From Ferrovibrio sp. (GTDB lineage: Bacteria; Pseudomonadota; Alphaproteobacteria; Ferrovibrionales; Ferrovibrionaceae), in the NCBI GenBank assembly GCA_017991315.1, contig JAGOQS010000002.1, positions 186,001 through 250,000 of the forward strand: a stretch of 64,000 nucleotides of DNA, read 5' to 3'. Each line of letters starts with the position of its first letter. The first letter of the stretch is position 1. The notes below the pieces were generated by a model. It saw nothing but the letters and a program-made list of their open reading frames with translations, had not been told where the DNA came from and searched no databases. The translations under genes and the position numbers were made by a program. Below are positions 40,674-48,934 of the stretch, one piece after another.

Positions 40674-43151
40674 ATGCGGTTGCTGCGTTACTTCTTCGCC
40701 CTGCTCTTCCTGGCCCTGCTCGGCAGCCTTGCCGCCGCCGCCGCCGGCCTCTACGGCCTGTGGTATTATGGCCGCGACCTGCCCGACTACCAGCAGCTTG
40801 CCAATTACCAGCCGCCGGTAACCACCCGCGTGCATGCCGGCGATGGCCGCCTGATCGCCGAATTCGCCCGCGAGCGCCGCCTGTTCGTGCCGATGACGGC
40901 GATGCCGAATACGGTAATTCAGGCCTTCCTCTCCGCCGAGGACAAGAATTTCTACAGCCATGTCGGCATCGACCCGGTGGGCATCGCGCGGGCCGTGGTG
41001 CAGAACGTGTTGAACGTGGCGCAGAACCGCCGCCCCGTCGGTGCCTCCACCATCACGCAGCAGGTGGCGAAGAACTTCCTGCTCGGCAATGAAGTGTCGC
41101 TGAGCCGCAAGGCCAAGGAAGCAATCCTCGCCTTCCGCATCGAGCGCGCCTTCCCGAAGGACAAGATCCTCGAACTCTATCTCAACGAAATCTATCTCGG
41201 CGCCGGCGCCTATGGCGTGGCCGCTGCCGCGCTGACCTATTTCGACAAGTCGCTCTACGACCTCACCATCGCCGAAGCCGCCTATCTTGCCGGCCTGCCC
41301 AAGGCGCCGAGCAGCTATCATCCGACGCGGCAGAATGACCGTGCCAAGGCCCGCCGCGACTATGTGATCGACCGCATGCTGGAAGATGCCGTGATCACCC
41401 GCGAGGAAGCCAAGCAGGCGCGCGATACGCCGCTGGTGGCACTGACCCGGCCGGAAACCGAATTCGCCCGCGCCGACTGGTTCGCCGAGGAAGTGCGCCG
41501 CTCGCTGGCGCAGCGTTATGGCGACAAGGGCCTCTATGAAGGCGGCCTCTCGGTTCGGGCCACGATGGACCCTGTGCTCCAGGCAGCGGGCGAGAAGGCT
41601 TTGCGCGATGGCCTTGTCGCCTATGACCGCCGTGCGGGTGGCTGGCGCGGCCCGCTGGCGAAACTGCCCGCCGGCACCGACTGGCGCTTGCGCATCACCG
41701 GCCTGCTGCAGCAGCCGGGCACCTTCCCGATGGGCGCCATCCTGCCGCCCTGGCGCATCGCCACGGTCATCTCTGTCACCAACGACGCTGCCGAGATTGG
41801 CTTCGGCGATGGCAGTACGGGCCGCATCGCCTATGCCGATCTGCGCTGGGCACGGCCCAAACTCGATACCAGCAACGGCAACACCCACGCGGTACAGCTT
41901 GGCCCGGTGCCGAAGAGTGCTGCGGATGTGCTGCAACCCGGCGACGTGATCATCGCCGATCCGCTGCCGGGCCAGAAGGATGCCTATGCGCTGCGGCAGA
42001 TCCCGGAAGTCGGCGGCGCCCTGGTGGCGATGGACCCGCATACCGGCCGCGTGCTGGCCCTGGTCGGCGGCTTCGATTTCAAGGTCAGCCAGTTCAACCG
42101 CGCGACGCAGGCGATGCGCCAGCCGGGTTCGAGCTTCAAGCCCTTCGTCTATGCCGCTGCTCTGGATAGCGGCTTCACGCCCTCGAGCCTGGTACTGGAC
42201 GCGCCCTTCGTGCTCGACCAGGGCCCCGGCCTGCCGCTGTGGAAGCCGGGCAACTACACGCGCGAATTCTACGGCCCGTCGACTCTGCGCGTCGGCATCG
42301 AGAAGTCGCGCAACCTGATGACCGTGCGCCTGGCGCAGGCCATCGGCATGGAAAAGGTTGTCGCCTATGCCAAGCGCTTCGGCATCGTCGACGACATGCC
42401 GAATGTGCTCTCCATGTCGCTGGGGGCCGGCGAAACCACGCTGATGAAGCTGACCACCGCCTACGCCGAACTGGTGAATGGCGGCCGCAAGATCGCGCCG
42501 ACGCTGATCGACAAGGTGCAGGACCGCCAGGGCCGCACCATCTTCCGCCACGACACGCGGCCCTGCGATGCCTGCCGCCCGCTGGCCTTCGAGGGCCAGG
42601 CCGAGCCGGCTTTGCCCGATACACGCGAGAGCGTGCTCGATCCGGTGACCGCCTATCAGATGGTCTCGATGCTGGAAGGCGTGGTGCAGCGTGGCACCGG
42701 CGTGCGGCTGCGCGATCTCGGCAAGCCGGTGGCGGGCAAGACCGGCACCAGCAACGACAGCTTCGACACCTGGTTCATGGGCTTCAGCCCCGATCTCGCG
42801 GTCGGCGTCTTCGTCGGCTACGACACGCCGCGCGACCTCGGCAAGCGCGAGACCGGCGCCTCGGTGGCGGTGCCGGTGTGGCGCGACTTCATGGCCGAGG
42901 CGCTCAAGACCCGCCCCGGCATCCAGTTCCGCGTGCCGCCTGGCGTGCGCCTGGTGCGCGTGCAGGCCGATACCGGGCTGCCCGCCCAGCCCGGCGACCG
43001 CGGCGTGATCCTGGAAGCCTTCCGCCCTGGCACCGAGCCGACCGGCGAACGCAACGTGCTGGACGGTTCGCTGTATGAGCGCGAGGCGATCAGCGGGGCC
43101 GGCGGCAGTGCCGGCGCGGCGCCCACGGCGGGCACCGGCGGGCTGTATTAA
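40674..43151 (+). CDS. mrcA: Penicillin-binding protein 1A (bifunctional transglycosylase/transpeptidase)
   Basis: 825 residues. One N-terminal membrane helix, then a GT51 transglycosylase with EDKNFYSHVGID, GASTITQQVAKN and KEAILAFRIERAFPKDKILE. An OB-like insert follows. The transpeptidase domain has the SxxK serine in QPGSSFKP, the second motif at SRN (KSRNLMTVRLA) and the KTG triad in VAGKTGTSND. It makes and cross-links peptidoglycan in the periplasm. Neighbouring amiC and rne match alphaproteobacterial synteny. Confidence 0.96.
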   Translation: MRLLRYFFALLFLALLGSLAAAAAGLYGLWYYGRDLPDYQQLANYQPPVTTRVHAGDGRLIAEFARERRLFVPMTAMPNTVIQAFLSAEDKNFYSHVGIDPVGIARAVVQNVLNVAQNRRPVGASTITQQVAKNFLLGNEVSLSRKAKEAILAFRIERAFPKDKILELYLNEIYLGAGAYGVAAAALTYFDKSLYDLTIAEAAYLAGLPKAPSSYHPTRQNDRAKARRDYVIDRMLEDAVITREEAKQARDTPLVALTRPETEFARADWFAEEVRRSLAQRYGDKGLYEGGLSVRATMDPVLQAAGEKALRDGLVAYDRRAGGWRGPLAKLPAGTDWRLRITGLLQQPGTFPMGAILPPWRIATVISVTNDAAEIGFGDGSTGRIAYADLRWARPKLDTSNGNTHAVQLGPVPKSAADVLQPGDVIIADPLPGQKDAYALRQIPEVGGALVAMDPHTGRVLALVGGFDFKVSQFNRATQAMRQPGSSFKPFVYAAALDSGFTPSSLVLDAPFVLDQGPGLPLWKPGNYTREFYGPSTLRVGIEKSRNLMTVRLAQAIGMEKVVAYAKRFGIVDDMPNVLSMSLGAGETTLMKLTTAYAELVNGGRKIAPTLIDKVQDRQGRTIFRHDTRPCDACRPLAFEGQAEPALPDTRESVLDPVTAYQMVSMLEGVVQRGTGVRLRDLGKPVAGKTGTSNDSFDTWFMGFSPDLAVGVFVGYDTPRDLGKRETGASVAVPVWRDFMAEALKTRPGIQFRVPPGVRLVRVQADTGLPAQPGDRGVILEAFRPGTEPTGERNVLDGSLYEREAISGAGGSAGAAPTAGTGGLY

Positions 43152-43179
43152 GCGCCGCACATCGAGGCGCCGAGGCCGC

Positions 43180-43208
43180 TTGACAGGACCCGCCCCGGCC
43201 CTTAGAAA
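43180..43208 (+). promoter_or_regulatory. Sigma-70 type promoter of tRNA-Val
   Basis: TTGACA (43180-43185), 17 bases, then TAGAAA (43203-43208). The tRNA begins 52 bases after the -10 box. The -35 box is a perfect consensus. Confidence 0.7.
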
Positions 43209-43260
43209 CCCCTTCGCCCGACGGCCCGGTTCATCCGGCGCCGGACGCGGCAATCCTGGC

Positions 43261-43335
43261 GGGCGGTTAGCTCAGCGGTAGAGCACAGCATTCACATTGC
43301 TGGGGTCGCAGGTTCAATCCCTGCACCGCCCACCA
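43261..43335 (+). tRNA. tRNA-Val (CAC)
   Basis: Complete cloverleaf of 75 bases with encoded CCA. Acceptor GGGCGGT pairs with ACCGCCC. The anticodon stem CAGCA/TGCTG closes the loop TTCACAT with anticodon CAC, reading GUG codons. The T arm has GGTTCAATCC. Confidence 0.96.
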
Positions 43336-43420
43336 TCGAATTTCCCGGAAAATTAGGCTATTTCGTTTTGGCGTCAGCAACCGCCTCGGGGTCCGTTTGC
43401 CCGGAAAAATAATAGCTAAA

Positions 43421-43437
43421 TTATACAAAATGTATAA
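43421..43437. promoter_or_regulatory. Palindromic operator upstream of the toxin-antitoxin genes
   Basis: TTATACA-AAA-TGTATAA, two perfect 7-base arms with a 3-base centre, in an AT-rich patch 46 bases before the antitoxin start. Phd/YefM antitoxins usually repress their own promoter through such palindromes. Confidence 0.6.
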
Positions 43438-43483
43438 AATACCCAATAATTACGTGACTTTTTTCAAATCACGAGAGGCCCAG

Positions 43484-43831
43484 ATGCTGACCTCCCTGCC
43501 CGACCTCGACACCCTGCCGAGCCAGACCGCCACGCAGGTGAAGAACAAGTGGAGCGAAACCGTGCGCATGGTTCAGCGCAACGGCAGCGTTGCCGTGACC
43601 AATCATGCAACGGTCGAGATGGTGCTGGTGGCTGCCGAGACCTATCAGCGGATGGCGGCGGAGATTGAACAGCTCAAGGCGCGCGAGGCCGGCAAGCTCG
43701 ATGAACTAAGCCGGCGCTTCGATGCCAATCTGGCAAGCCTGCAACAGCCGCAGGCCGCCGACCGGGTATCGAACCTGTTCGCCGCCAAGGGCAAGCTGAC
43801 AGCGCGACCAAAGGCCGGCGGCTCCTACTGA
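43484..43831 (+). CDS. Phd/YefM-type antitoxin
   Basis: 115 residues from ATG 43484, with GAGAGG upstream. The N-terminal LPSQTATQVKNKWSETVRMVQRNGSVAVTN and VEMVLVAAETYQRM match the Phd/YefM DNA-binding fold. The rest is a long charged helix and a flexible tail that would wrap the toxin. It precedes the zeta-like toxin gene by 10 bases. An AT-rich leader with a palindrome suggests autoregulation. The longer frame from 43397 runs through the operator and is rejected. Confidence 0.8.
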   Translation: MLTSLPDLDTLPSQTATQVKNKWSETVRMVQRNGSVAVTNHATVEMVLVAAETYQRMAAEIEQLKAREAGKLDELSRRFDANLASLQQPQAADRVSNLFAAKGKLTARPKAGGSY

Positions 43832-43841
43832 GCAAGCGTTG

Positions 43842-44492
43842 ATGCCCGCGCCGCGCCCCTTCATCCTGGTGCTGGCCGGCGTCAACGGCGCCGGCAAAAG
43901 CTCGGTCGGCGGCGCCCTGCTGCAACAGCATGGCTTGGCCTGGTTCAATCCCGACCGCTACGCCCGCAGCCTGGTCGAGGAACTGCACCTCACGCAGGAT
44001 GAAGCCGACAGCCGCGCCTGGCTGCATAGCCGCGAGTTGCTGGAACGCGCCATCTCAGAGGGCAGCAATCACGCCTTCGAGACGACACTGGGCGGCAATA
44101 CTTTCGCCGCACTGCTGCTCCGGGCCTGCCAGAGTCATGACGTGATGATCCTGTTCTGCGGCCTTGCCTCCGTGGAACAGCATATCGCCCGCGTCCGCCT
44201 GCGCGTTGCCCATGGCGGCCACGATATTCCCGAACAGCGTATCCGCGAACGCTGGACAACGGCGCGCAGCAACCTGATCCGCCTGCTGCCGCAACTCGCG
44301 CGATTGCAGGTTTTCGACAACAGCGCCGAAGTGGCCCCCGGCGAAGAGGTTCCCGACCCGGTACTCGTGCTGGAGATGGCGGCTGGCCGCATAACCTTCC
44401 CGCAGCACGACGACATTGCAACGCTCAGCGCCACGCCCGACTGGGCCAAGCCGATCCTGCAAGCGGCCATTGAATTGCAGACCGGGCGCTAA
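43842..44492 (+). CDS. Zeta-toxin-like P-loop kinase
   Basis: 216 residues with Walker A AGVNGAGKSS, then FNPDRYAR and AFETTLGG, the zeta-toxin pattern in which Asp and Glu/Thr position the substrate. Zeta toxins phosphorylate UDP-activated amino sugars and block wall synthesis; this member may use another substrate. A TTG just upstream at 43839 is ignored in favour of ATG 43842. Its partner is a Phd-type antitoxin instead of the classical epsilon protein. Confidence 0.8.
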   Translation: MPAPRPFILVLAGVNGAGKSSVGGALLQQHGLAWFNPDRYARSLVEELHLTQDEADSRAWLHSRELLERAISEGSNHAFETTLGGNTFAALLLRACQSHDVMILFCGLASVEQHIARVRLRVAHGGHDIPEQRIRERWTTARSNLIRLLPQLARLQVFDNSAEVAPGEEVPDPVLVLEMAAGRITFPQHDDIATLSATPDWAKPILQAAIELQTGR

Positions 44493-44532
44493 GTTCGGAA
44501 CAAAACGCCACGTGGTGCGTTGTCTCTCCGTC

Positions 44533-44733
44533 ATGCCAAAAAATCAGCCGCCACCGCACCAGCCACCCACGCGCCCGAAGCGCCGCCGTATCGATAGCGA
44601 TGATACGGTTGCCATCGCCGCCGACGATTCCTTCCCCGCCAGCGATCCGCCGGCCTGGACCAATCTGTCGGTTGGCGACAAACCCAAATCCACCAGGCCT
44701 TCAACCAAGCCCGAACAGCCCAAGCGTTCCTGA
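44533..44733 (+). CDS. Small conserved protein with DDSFPASDPPAW motif
   Basis: 66 residues from ATG 44533. Pro-, Arg- and Lys-rich ends flank DDSFPASDPPAWT (about residues 32-44). A closely similar D-E/D-SFPASDPP-S/A-W motif recurs in small uncharacterised proteins of many proteobacteria, so this is probably a real gene. It is predicted disordered and cytoplasmic. No function can be assigned. Confidence 0.6.
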   Translation: MPKNQPPPHQPPTRPKRRRIDSDDTVAIAADDSFPASDPPAWTNLSVGDKPKSTRPSTKPEQPKRS

Positions 44734-44739
44734 ACGGTC

Positions 44740-44768
44740 TTGACGCGCTCCGCCCGATAGGTTAATAA
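44740..44768 (+). promoter_or_regulatory. Promoter of the TRAP transporter operon
   Basis: TTGACG (44740-44745), 17 bases, TAATAA (44763-44768). The -10 box overlaps the first LacI-type operator, so bound repressor would block polymerase. Confidence 0.75.
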
Positions 44769-44791
44769 AACGATTTAGTAAAACGTTTTAC
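44766..44791. promoter_or_regulatory. Two adjacent LacI-family operators
   Basis: Site A TAAAACGATTTA (44766-44777) has one mismatch from symmetry. Site B GTAAAACGTTTTAC (44778-44791) is a perfect 14-base palindrome centred on CG, the typical LacI/GalR pattern. Centres are 13 bases apart. The likely ligand-controlled repressor is encoded in the same operon at 47864. Confidence 0.8.
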
Positions 44792-44828
44792 CAAAAACAA
44801 CAAAACCTTTCGGGAAGGAAACATCACC

Positions 44829-45866
44829 ATGCGCCACAAGTCGCAGCTCTCTCGCCGCGCGTTCCTTGGAACAACCGCCGGCCTCGCCGCCGCCGCCACT
44901 TTCGCCACGCCCGCCATCGTGCAGGCGCAGGCACCGATCGCCTTCCGCGTCTCGTCCTCGATGCCAGTGGACCCGAACGCAGCGCATTACATCTGGTTCG
45001 AGGAGTTCCAGAAGCGGCTCAAGGCCAAGGTCGGCGACCGCATCCGGCTGGACTATTTCCCCAATGGCCAGCTTGGCAAGGAAGCCGACGTGGTGCAGCA
45101 GGTGATCATCGGTTCCGTGGACATGATGATCACCGGTTCCTCGATCTGGGCCACCGCCGTGCCGGAAATCGGCATGCTCGATCTCGGCTTCCTGTTCGAT
45201 GACTACGTGCACGGCGCCAAGGCGCTGGATGCCGGCCTGGGCGATGCGCTGGCCAACCTGATGATGGACCGCAAGGGCGTCGGTGTGCTCGGTTGGGGCT
45301 TCCATTTCGGCGCCCGCAGCGTCTACACCCGCACAAAGGCCGCCGACCTCAACGGCCTCAAGAGCGTGAAGCTGCGTGTGCTGCCCGCCCCGGCCTTCAT
45401 CGAGACATTCAAGCTGATGGGCGCGGTGCCGACGCCAATGCCGATCAACGAACTCTACACCGGCCTGCAGACCGGCGTGGTGGATGGCTTCGAGCATGAC
45501 GCCGCCACCGTGCTGTCGAACCGCTTCTACGAAGTGACCAAGTTCTGCCTGCAGACCGACCACCTGTTCAGCCCGATGACCGCCAGCGTCGGCAAGCGCG
45601 GCCTGGCCAAGGTGCCGAACGACCTGAAGGACGCCTTCCACACCGCCGCCCGCGAGGCGACCATCGCCGAGCGCGCGGTGGCCGACAGCAAGGCCAAGGA
45701 AGCGATCAAGGAACTGGAAAAGCTCGGCGTCAGCTTCACCCCCTTCCCCGCCGCCGACCGCAAGGCCATCGGCAAGCAGATGTCGGATAAGCTCTACGCC
45801 CAATTCGCCGAGCAGTATCCGGCCACCAAGCCGCTGTTCGAGATCATCGCCAAGGCGCGCGCTTAA
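44829..45866 (+). CDS. TRAP transporter substrate-binding protein DctP
   Basis: 345 residues. The N-terminus has a twin-arginine-like signal (LSRRAFLGTTAGLAAAATFA, cleavage near IVQAQA). The DctP fold is shown by AFRVSSSMPVDPNAAHY, FPNGQLGKEADVVQQVIIGS, VKLRVLPAPAFIETFKLMGAVPTPM and LYTGLQTGVVDGFEHD. The Arg in LRVLP is the usual carboxylate anchor, so the ligand is probably an organic or sugar acid. First gene of the LacI-controlled operon. Confidence 0.94.
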   Translation: MRHKSQLSRRAFLGTTAGLAAAATFATPAIVQAQAPIAFRVSSSMPVDPNAAHYIWFEEFQKRLKAKVGDRIRLDYFPNGQLGKEADVVQQVIIGSVDMMITGSSIWATAVPEIGMLDLGFLFDDYVHGAKALDAGLGDALANLMMDRKGVGVLGWGFHFGARSVYTRTKAADLNGLKSVKLRVLPAPAFIETFKLMGAVPTPMPINELYTGLQTGVVDGFEHDAATVLSNRFYEVTKFCLQTDHLFSPMTASVGKRGLAKVPNDLKDAFHTAAREATIAERAVADSKAKEAIKELEKLGVSFTPFPAADRKAIGKQMSDKLYAQFAEQYPATKPLFEIIAKARA

Positions 45867-45887
45867 GCGCACCCACACGGCTATAAT

Positions 45888-45926
45888 CCGGGCCGGCCTG
45901 CCGCATATCAGGCCAGGCCGGCCCGG
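45888..45926 (+). promoter_or_regulatory. Intercistronic hairpin between dctP and dctQM
   Basis: CCGGGCCGGCCTG (45888-45900) and CAGGCCGGCCCGG (45914-45926) form a perfect 13-bp stem with a 13-base loop and no T-run. It probably stabilises the dctP segment of the mRNA, raising binding protein over permease. Confidence 0.7.
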
Positions 45927-45967
45927 CAACTAAAAAACACACAGGAACACCGGGTGGGGAACGTATC

Positions 45968-47854
45968 ATGGCGGGGATGACCAGTAACGCGGCGGATGCA
46001 CCGCTGCTCTATGCGCGCTACGGCGCCATCGGTGCCGGCCTGCGCCGTCTGCTCGGCTTCCTCGACTATGCCGCCGGCATTGCCCTGGCGGTCGACGTGC
46101 TGGTGGTATTCGCCTCGGTGATCTTCCGCTACTTCCTGCATGATCCGGTCGATTGGGCCGAGGAAGTGGCGCGCGCGCTGATGGTGCTGCTGGTCTTCTT
46201 CGGCGCCGGCACCGCGCTCGGCCGCGGCCAGCATGCCGGCATCGAGGTGCTGCACCGCCAGTTCCCGGTCACTTGGCATAGCATGCTCAGCCATATCAAC
46301 CGCTGGATCGTTGCCGGCGTTGCCACCGCTTTGTTCATCACCTCGGTGGCGCTGGCGATGGAAAGCCACGACCAGACCACGCCGCTCGGCTTGCCGCATG
46401 GCATCTATGCCTATCCGGTGGTGTTCGGCAGCCTGTGCATGACCCTGTTCGCCTGGGCCAACGCGCTGGATGGCGACCGCACCCAGGTCTTGCAGAGCTT
46501 CATCGGCTGCGCCCTGGTGGTCGCGGCAGTCTATGTCTGGAACCACCTGCTGCCGCAAGCCGCGGTCACGCCGCTGCTGCTGCTGCTGTTCGGCTTTCTG
46601 CTCAGCGTCATCGTCGGCGTGCCGATTGCCTTTGCGCTCGCCTTCGGCTCGCTGGTCTATTTCCTTGCCGATCCGTCGCTGCCAATGGTGATCTATTCGC
46701 AGCAGGTGGCGGCCGGCGCCGACCATTTCGTGTTGCTGGCAATCCCGTTCTTCGTGCTGGCCGGCATCGCCATGGAAGTGAACGGCATGTCGGCCCGCCT
46801 GATCGGCCTGCTGCTGCACCTGATGGGCCGCCTGCGCGGCGGCATCAACCTGATCATCATTGCCTCCACCGCCATCTTCTCCGGCATTTCCGGCTCCAAG
46901 CTGGCCGATATCGCGGCGGTGAGCGGCATCATCATGCCGGCCGTGCGCCGCAGCCGCCAGGATCCTAACGAAGCCGCCGGCCTGCTCGCCTGCACGGCTG
47001 TAATGGCGGAAACCATCCCGCCTTGCGTCAACATGATCATCTTCGCCTTCGTCGCCAATATCTCGGTGGCGGGGCTGTTCATGGCCGGCCTGATCCCGGC
47101 AATCTTCCTCGCCCTGCTGCTCGCCGCCGTGGCGATCTGGTTCGGCGGCAAGGTCGACCCGCAGCATCTGCGCACCCATGAGCATTCGATGACGCAGCTT
47201 GTCGTCGGCTCGATCATCTCGCTGGTGATGATCCTGATGATCGGGCGCGGCGTGATGGCCGGCATCGCCACCTCCACCGAGATTTCCGCCTTCGCCGTGG
47301 TCTATGCCCTGGTGATCGGCGGCGCCGCCTTCCGCGAACTGACCTGGAAGGCGACGGTGAAGCTGTTCGTGCATTCCGCCACCATGTCGGGCAGCATCCT
47401 GTTCATCGTCGCCGCCGCTTCCGGCTTCGCCTATGCGCTCACCATCGAGCAGATCCCGACCATGATCACCCAGGTGATGGTGGATTTCGGCCACCAGTAT
47501 GGCAGCGTCATGTTCGTGCTGCTGGCCACCGTGGTGATGGTGTTCTTCGGCGCCGTGCTGGAAGGCGCACCGGCGCTGATCATCTTCGGCCCGCTGCTCA
47601 CCCCCATCGCGGCGCAGCTCGGCGTCAACCCATTGCATTTCGGCACCGTGATGGTGGTGGCGATGGGCCTCGGCCTGTTCGCGCCGCCGGTCGGGCTCGG
47701 GCTTTTCGCCACCTGCGCCATGACCGGCACGCGGGTCGAGGATGTCGCCCGGCCGATGGCGAAATATCTCGCCATCCTGGTCGTCGGCATCGTTATACTG
47801 GTGCTGTTCCCGGTCGTGTCCCTCTGGCTGCCGAATCGTCTCGGCATCAACTGA
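45968..47854 (+). CDS. Fused TRAP transporter permease DctQM
   Basis: 628 residues. Residues about 1-180 are the small four-helix DctQ subunit (VFASVIFRYFLHDPVDWAEE, then an ALMVLLVFFGAGTALGRGQH block). Residues about 195-628 are the large DctM subunit with LAIPFFVLAGIAMEVNG, IFSGISGSKLADIAAVSG and the C-terminal LGLFAPPVGLGLFATCAMT. It imports an organic acid with a sodium gradient together with DctP. Confidence 0.94.
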   Translation: MAGMTSNAADAPLLYARYGAIGAGLRRLLGFLDYAAGIALAVDVLVVFASVIFRYFLHDPVDWAEEVARALMVLLVFFGAGTALGRGQHAGIEVLHRQFPVTWHSMLSHINRWIVAGVATALFITSVALAMESHDQTTPLGLPHGIYAYPVVFGSLCMTLFAWANALDGDRTQVLQSFIGCALVVAAVYVWNHLLPQAAVTPLLLLLFGFLLSVIVGVPIAFALAFGSLVYFLADPSLPMVIYSQQVAAGADHFVLLAIPFFVLAGIAMEVNGMSARLIGLLLHLMGRLRGGINLIIIASTAIFSGISGSKLADIAAVSGIIMPAVRRSRQDPNEAAGLLACTAVMAETIPPCVNMIIFAFVANISVAGLFMAGLIPAIFLALLLAAVAIWFGGKVDPQHLRTHEHSMTQLVVGSIISLVMILMIGRGVMAGIATSTEISAFAVVYALVIGGAAFRELTWKATVKLFVHSATMSGSILFIVAAASGFAYALTIEQIPTMITQVMVDFGHQYGSVMFVLLATVVMVFFGAVLEGAPALIIFGPLLTPIAAQLGVNPLHFGTVMVVAMGLGLFAPPVGLGLFATCAMTGTRVEDVARPMAKYLAILVVGIVILVLFPVVSLWLPNRLGIN

Positions 47855-47863
47855 TAAAAGCGC

Positions 47864-48931
47864 ATGTCCACCATCAATGACGTCGCCAGGCTCGCCGGAG
47901 TTTCGATCTCCACCGTCAGCAATGTGCTGAACGGCCGCACCGACCGCATGAGCCGCGAGACATTGCAGCGGGTGGAGCGGGCGGTGAGCGAACTCGGCTT
48001 CCAGCCGAACCGCACCGCGCGTCAGCTCAAGACCGGCCGCGTGCAGTTGCTTGGCCTGCTGGTGCCCTCCATGGGCAATCCCAGCTACGGGCTGCTGGCA
48101 CGCGAGATCGAGGGCGAATCCTGGCGCCGGCACGGCTATCGCGTCATTGTCGCCAACACCTACCGCAAACCCGAGCATGAACGCGCCTTCATCGACGACC
48201 TGTGGTCGCAGGGCGTGCGCGGCGTGATCGTGATTTCCTCGCTTGCCGACGAAAGCCATTTCGAGGCGCCGATCCAGCGCGGCATGGTGGCGGTGAGCTA
48301 CGACAGCCATGCGCGGCGCGACCGCGAGCCGATCCTCGACTATGTCTCCGCCGACAATGCCGCCGGCGCGGCACTGGCGGTGGAATACCTGGTGTCCCAG
48401 GGGCATCGCCGCATTGCCTTCGTTACGCCATCGGCCTGGACCTTCAGCCGCGCCGAAAAGCGCGATGGCTTCATGGCCGCCGCCAAGAAGGCCGGCATCA
48501 AGGGCGTGGTGATCGAAGGCAGCACCGGCTCGAGCTATGTGGACGAGGAAATGGCCGAGCTGGGCCAGAGCCTGGCGACGCCGCTGGCCCGGCATCCGGA
48601 ACAGCCGACCGCCGCCGTGGCGATCAACGACATGATGGCCATCGGCCTGACGGCGGGCCTGCGCGAACAAGGCCTCAGCGTGCCGCAGGATATGTCGGTG
48701 GTGGGCATGGACGGCATCCCGCTCGGCGCCTATACCGCGCCACGCCTCACCACCATCAAGCTGCCGCTGCCGGAACTGGCCCGCACCATGGTGGACCGCA
48801 TCATGCTGCGGCTGGCCGAACCGCAGACGCCGCCCGGCGAATTCCGTTTCTCATCCTCCCTGCTGGTGCGCGATTCCGTGGCGCCGCCGCGTGCTGCTGC
48901 GAAGCTGGTGCGCAAGAGTGCAAAGAGTTAG
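47864..48931 (+). CDS. LacI family transcriptional regulator
   Basis: 355 residues. The N-terminal MSTINDVARLAGVSISTVSNVLNG is the LacI helix-turn-helix and NRTARQLKTGR is the hinge. The periplasmic-binding-like sensor follows (GLLVPSMGNPSYGLLAREIE, YVSADNAAGAALAVEYL, VVGMDGIPLGAYTAPRLTTI). It is 9 bases behind dctQM and should bind the two palindromes at 44766-44791. The effector is probably the transported acid. Confidence 0.94.
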   Translation: MSTINDVARLAGVSISTVSNVLNGRTDRMSRETLQRVERAVSELGFQPNRTARQLKTGRVQLLGLLVPSMGNPSYGLLAREIEGESWRRHGYRVIVANTYRKPEHERAFIDDLWSQGVRGVIVISSLADESHFEAPIQRGMVAVSYDSHARRDREPILDYVSADNAAGAALAVEYLVSQGHRRIAFVTPSAWTFSRAEKRDGFMAAAKKAGIKGVVIEGSTGSSYVDEEMAELGQSLATPLARHPEQPTAAVAINDMMAIGLTAGLREQGLSVPQDMSVVGMDGIPLGAYTAPRLTTIKLPLPELARTMVDRIMLRLAEPQTPPGEFRFSSSLLVRDSVAPPRAAAKLVRKSAKS

Positions 48932-48934
48932 GCC

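Noticed and set aside
40626..43253. 875-residue open frame on the minus strand opposite the PBP1A gene
   Set aside because: It lies wholly antisense to a certain gene. It is rich in His, Arg, Gln and Ala with no domain, the usual shadow of a high-GC gene.
43336..44533. Integrative element bounded by a duplicated tRNA-Val 3' end
   Set aside because: I searched downstream for the CCCTGCACCGCCCACCA end and found no second copy, and there is no integrase gene.
45908..48670. 920-residue open frame on the minus strand opposite dctQM and lacI
   Set aside because: Antisense shadow of two clear genes. Composition is His/Gln/Asp-rich without motifs.
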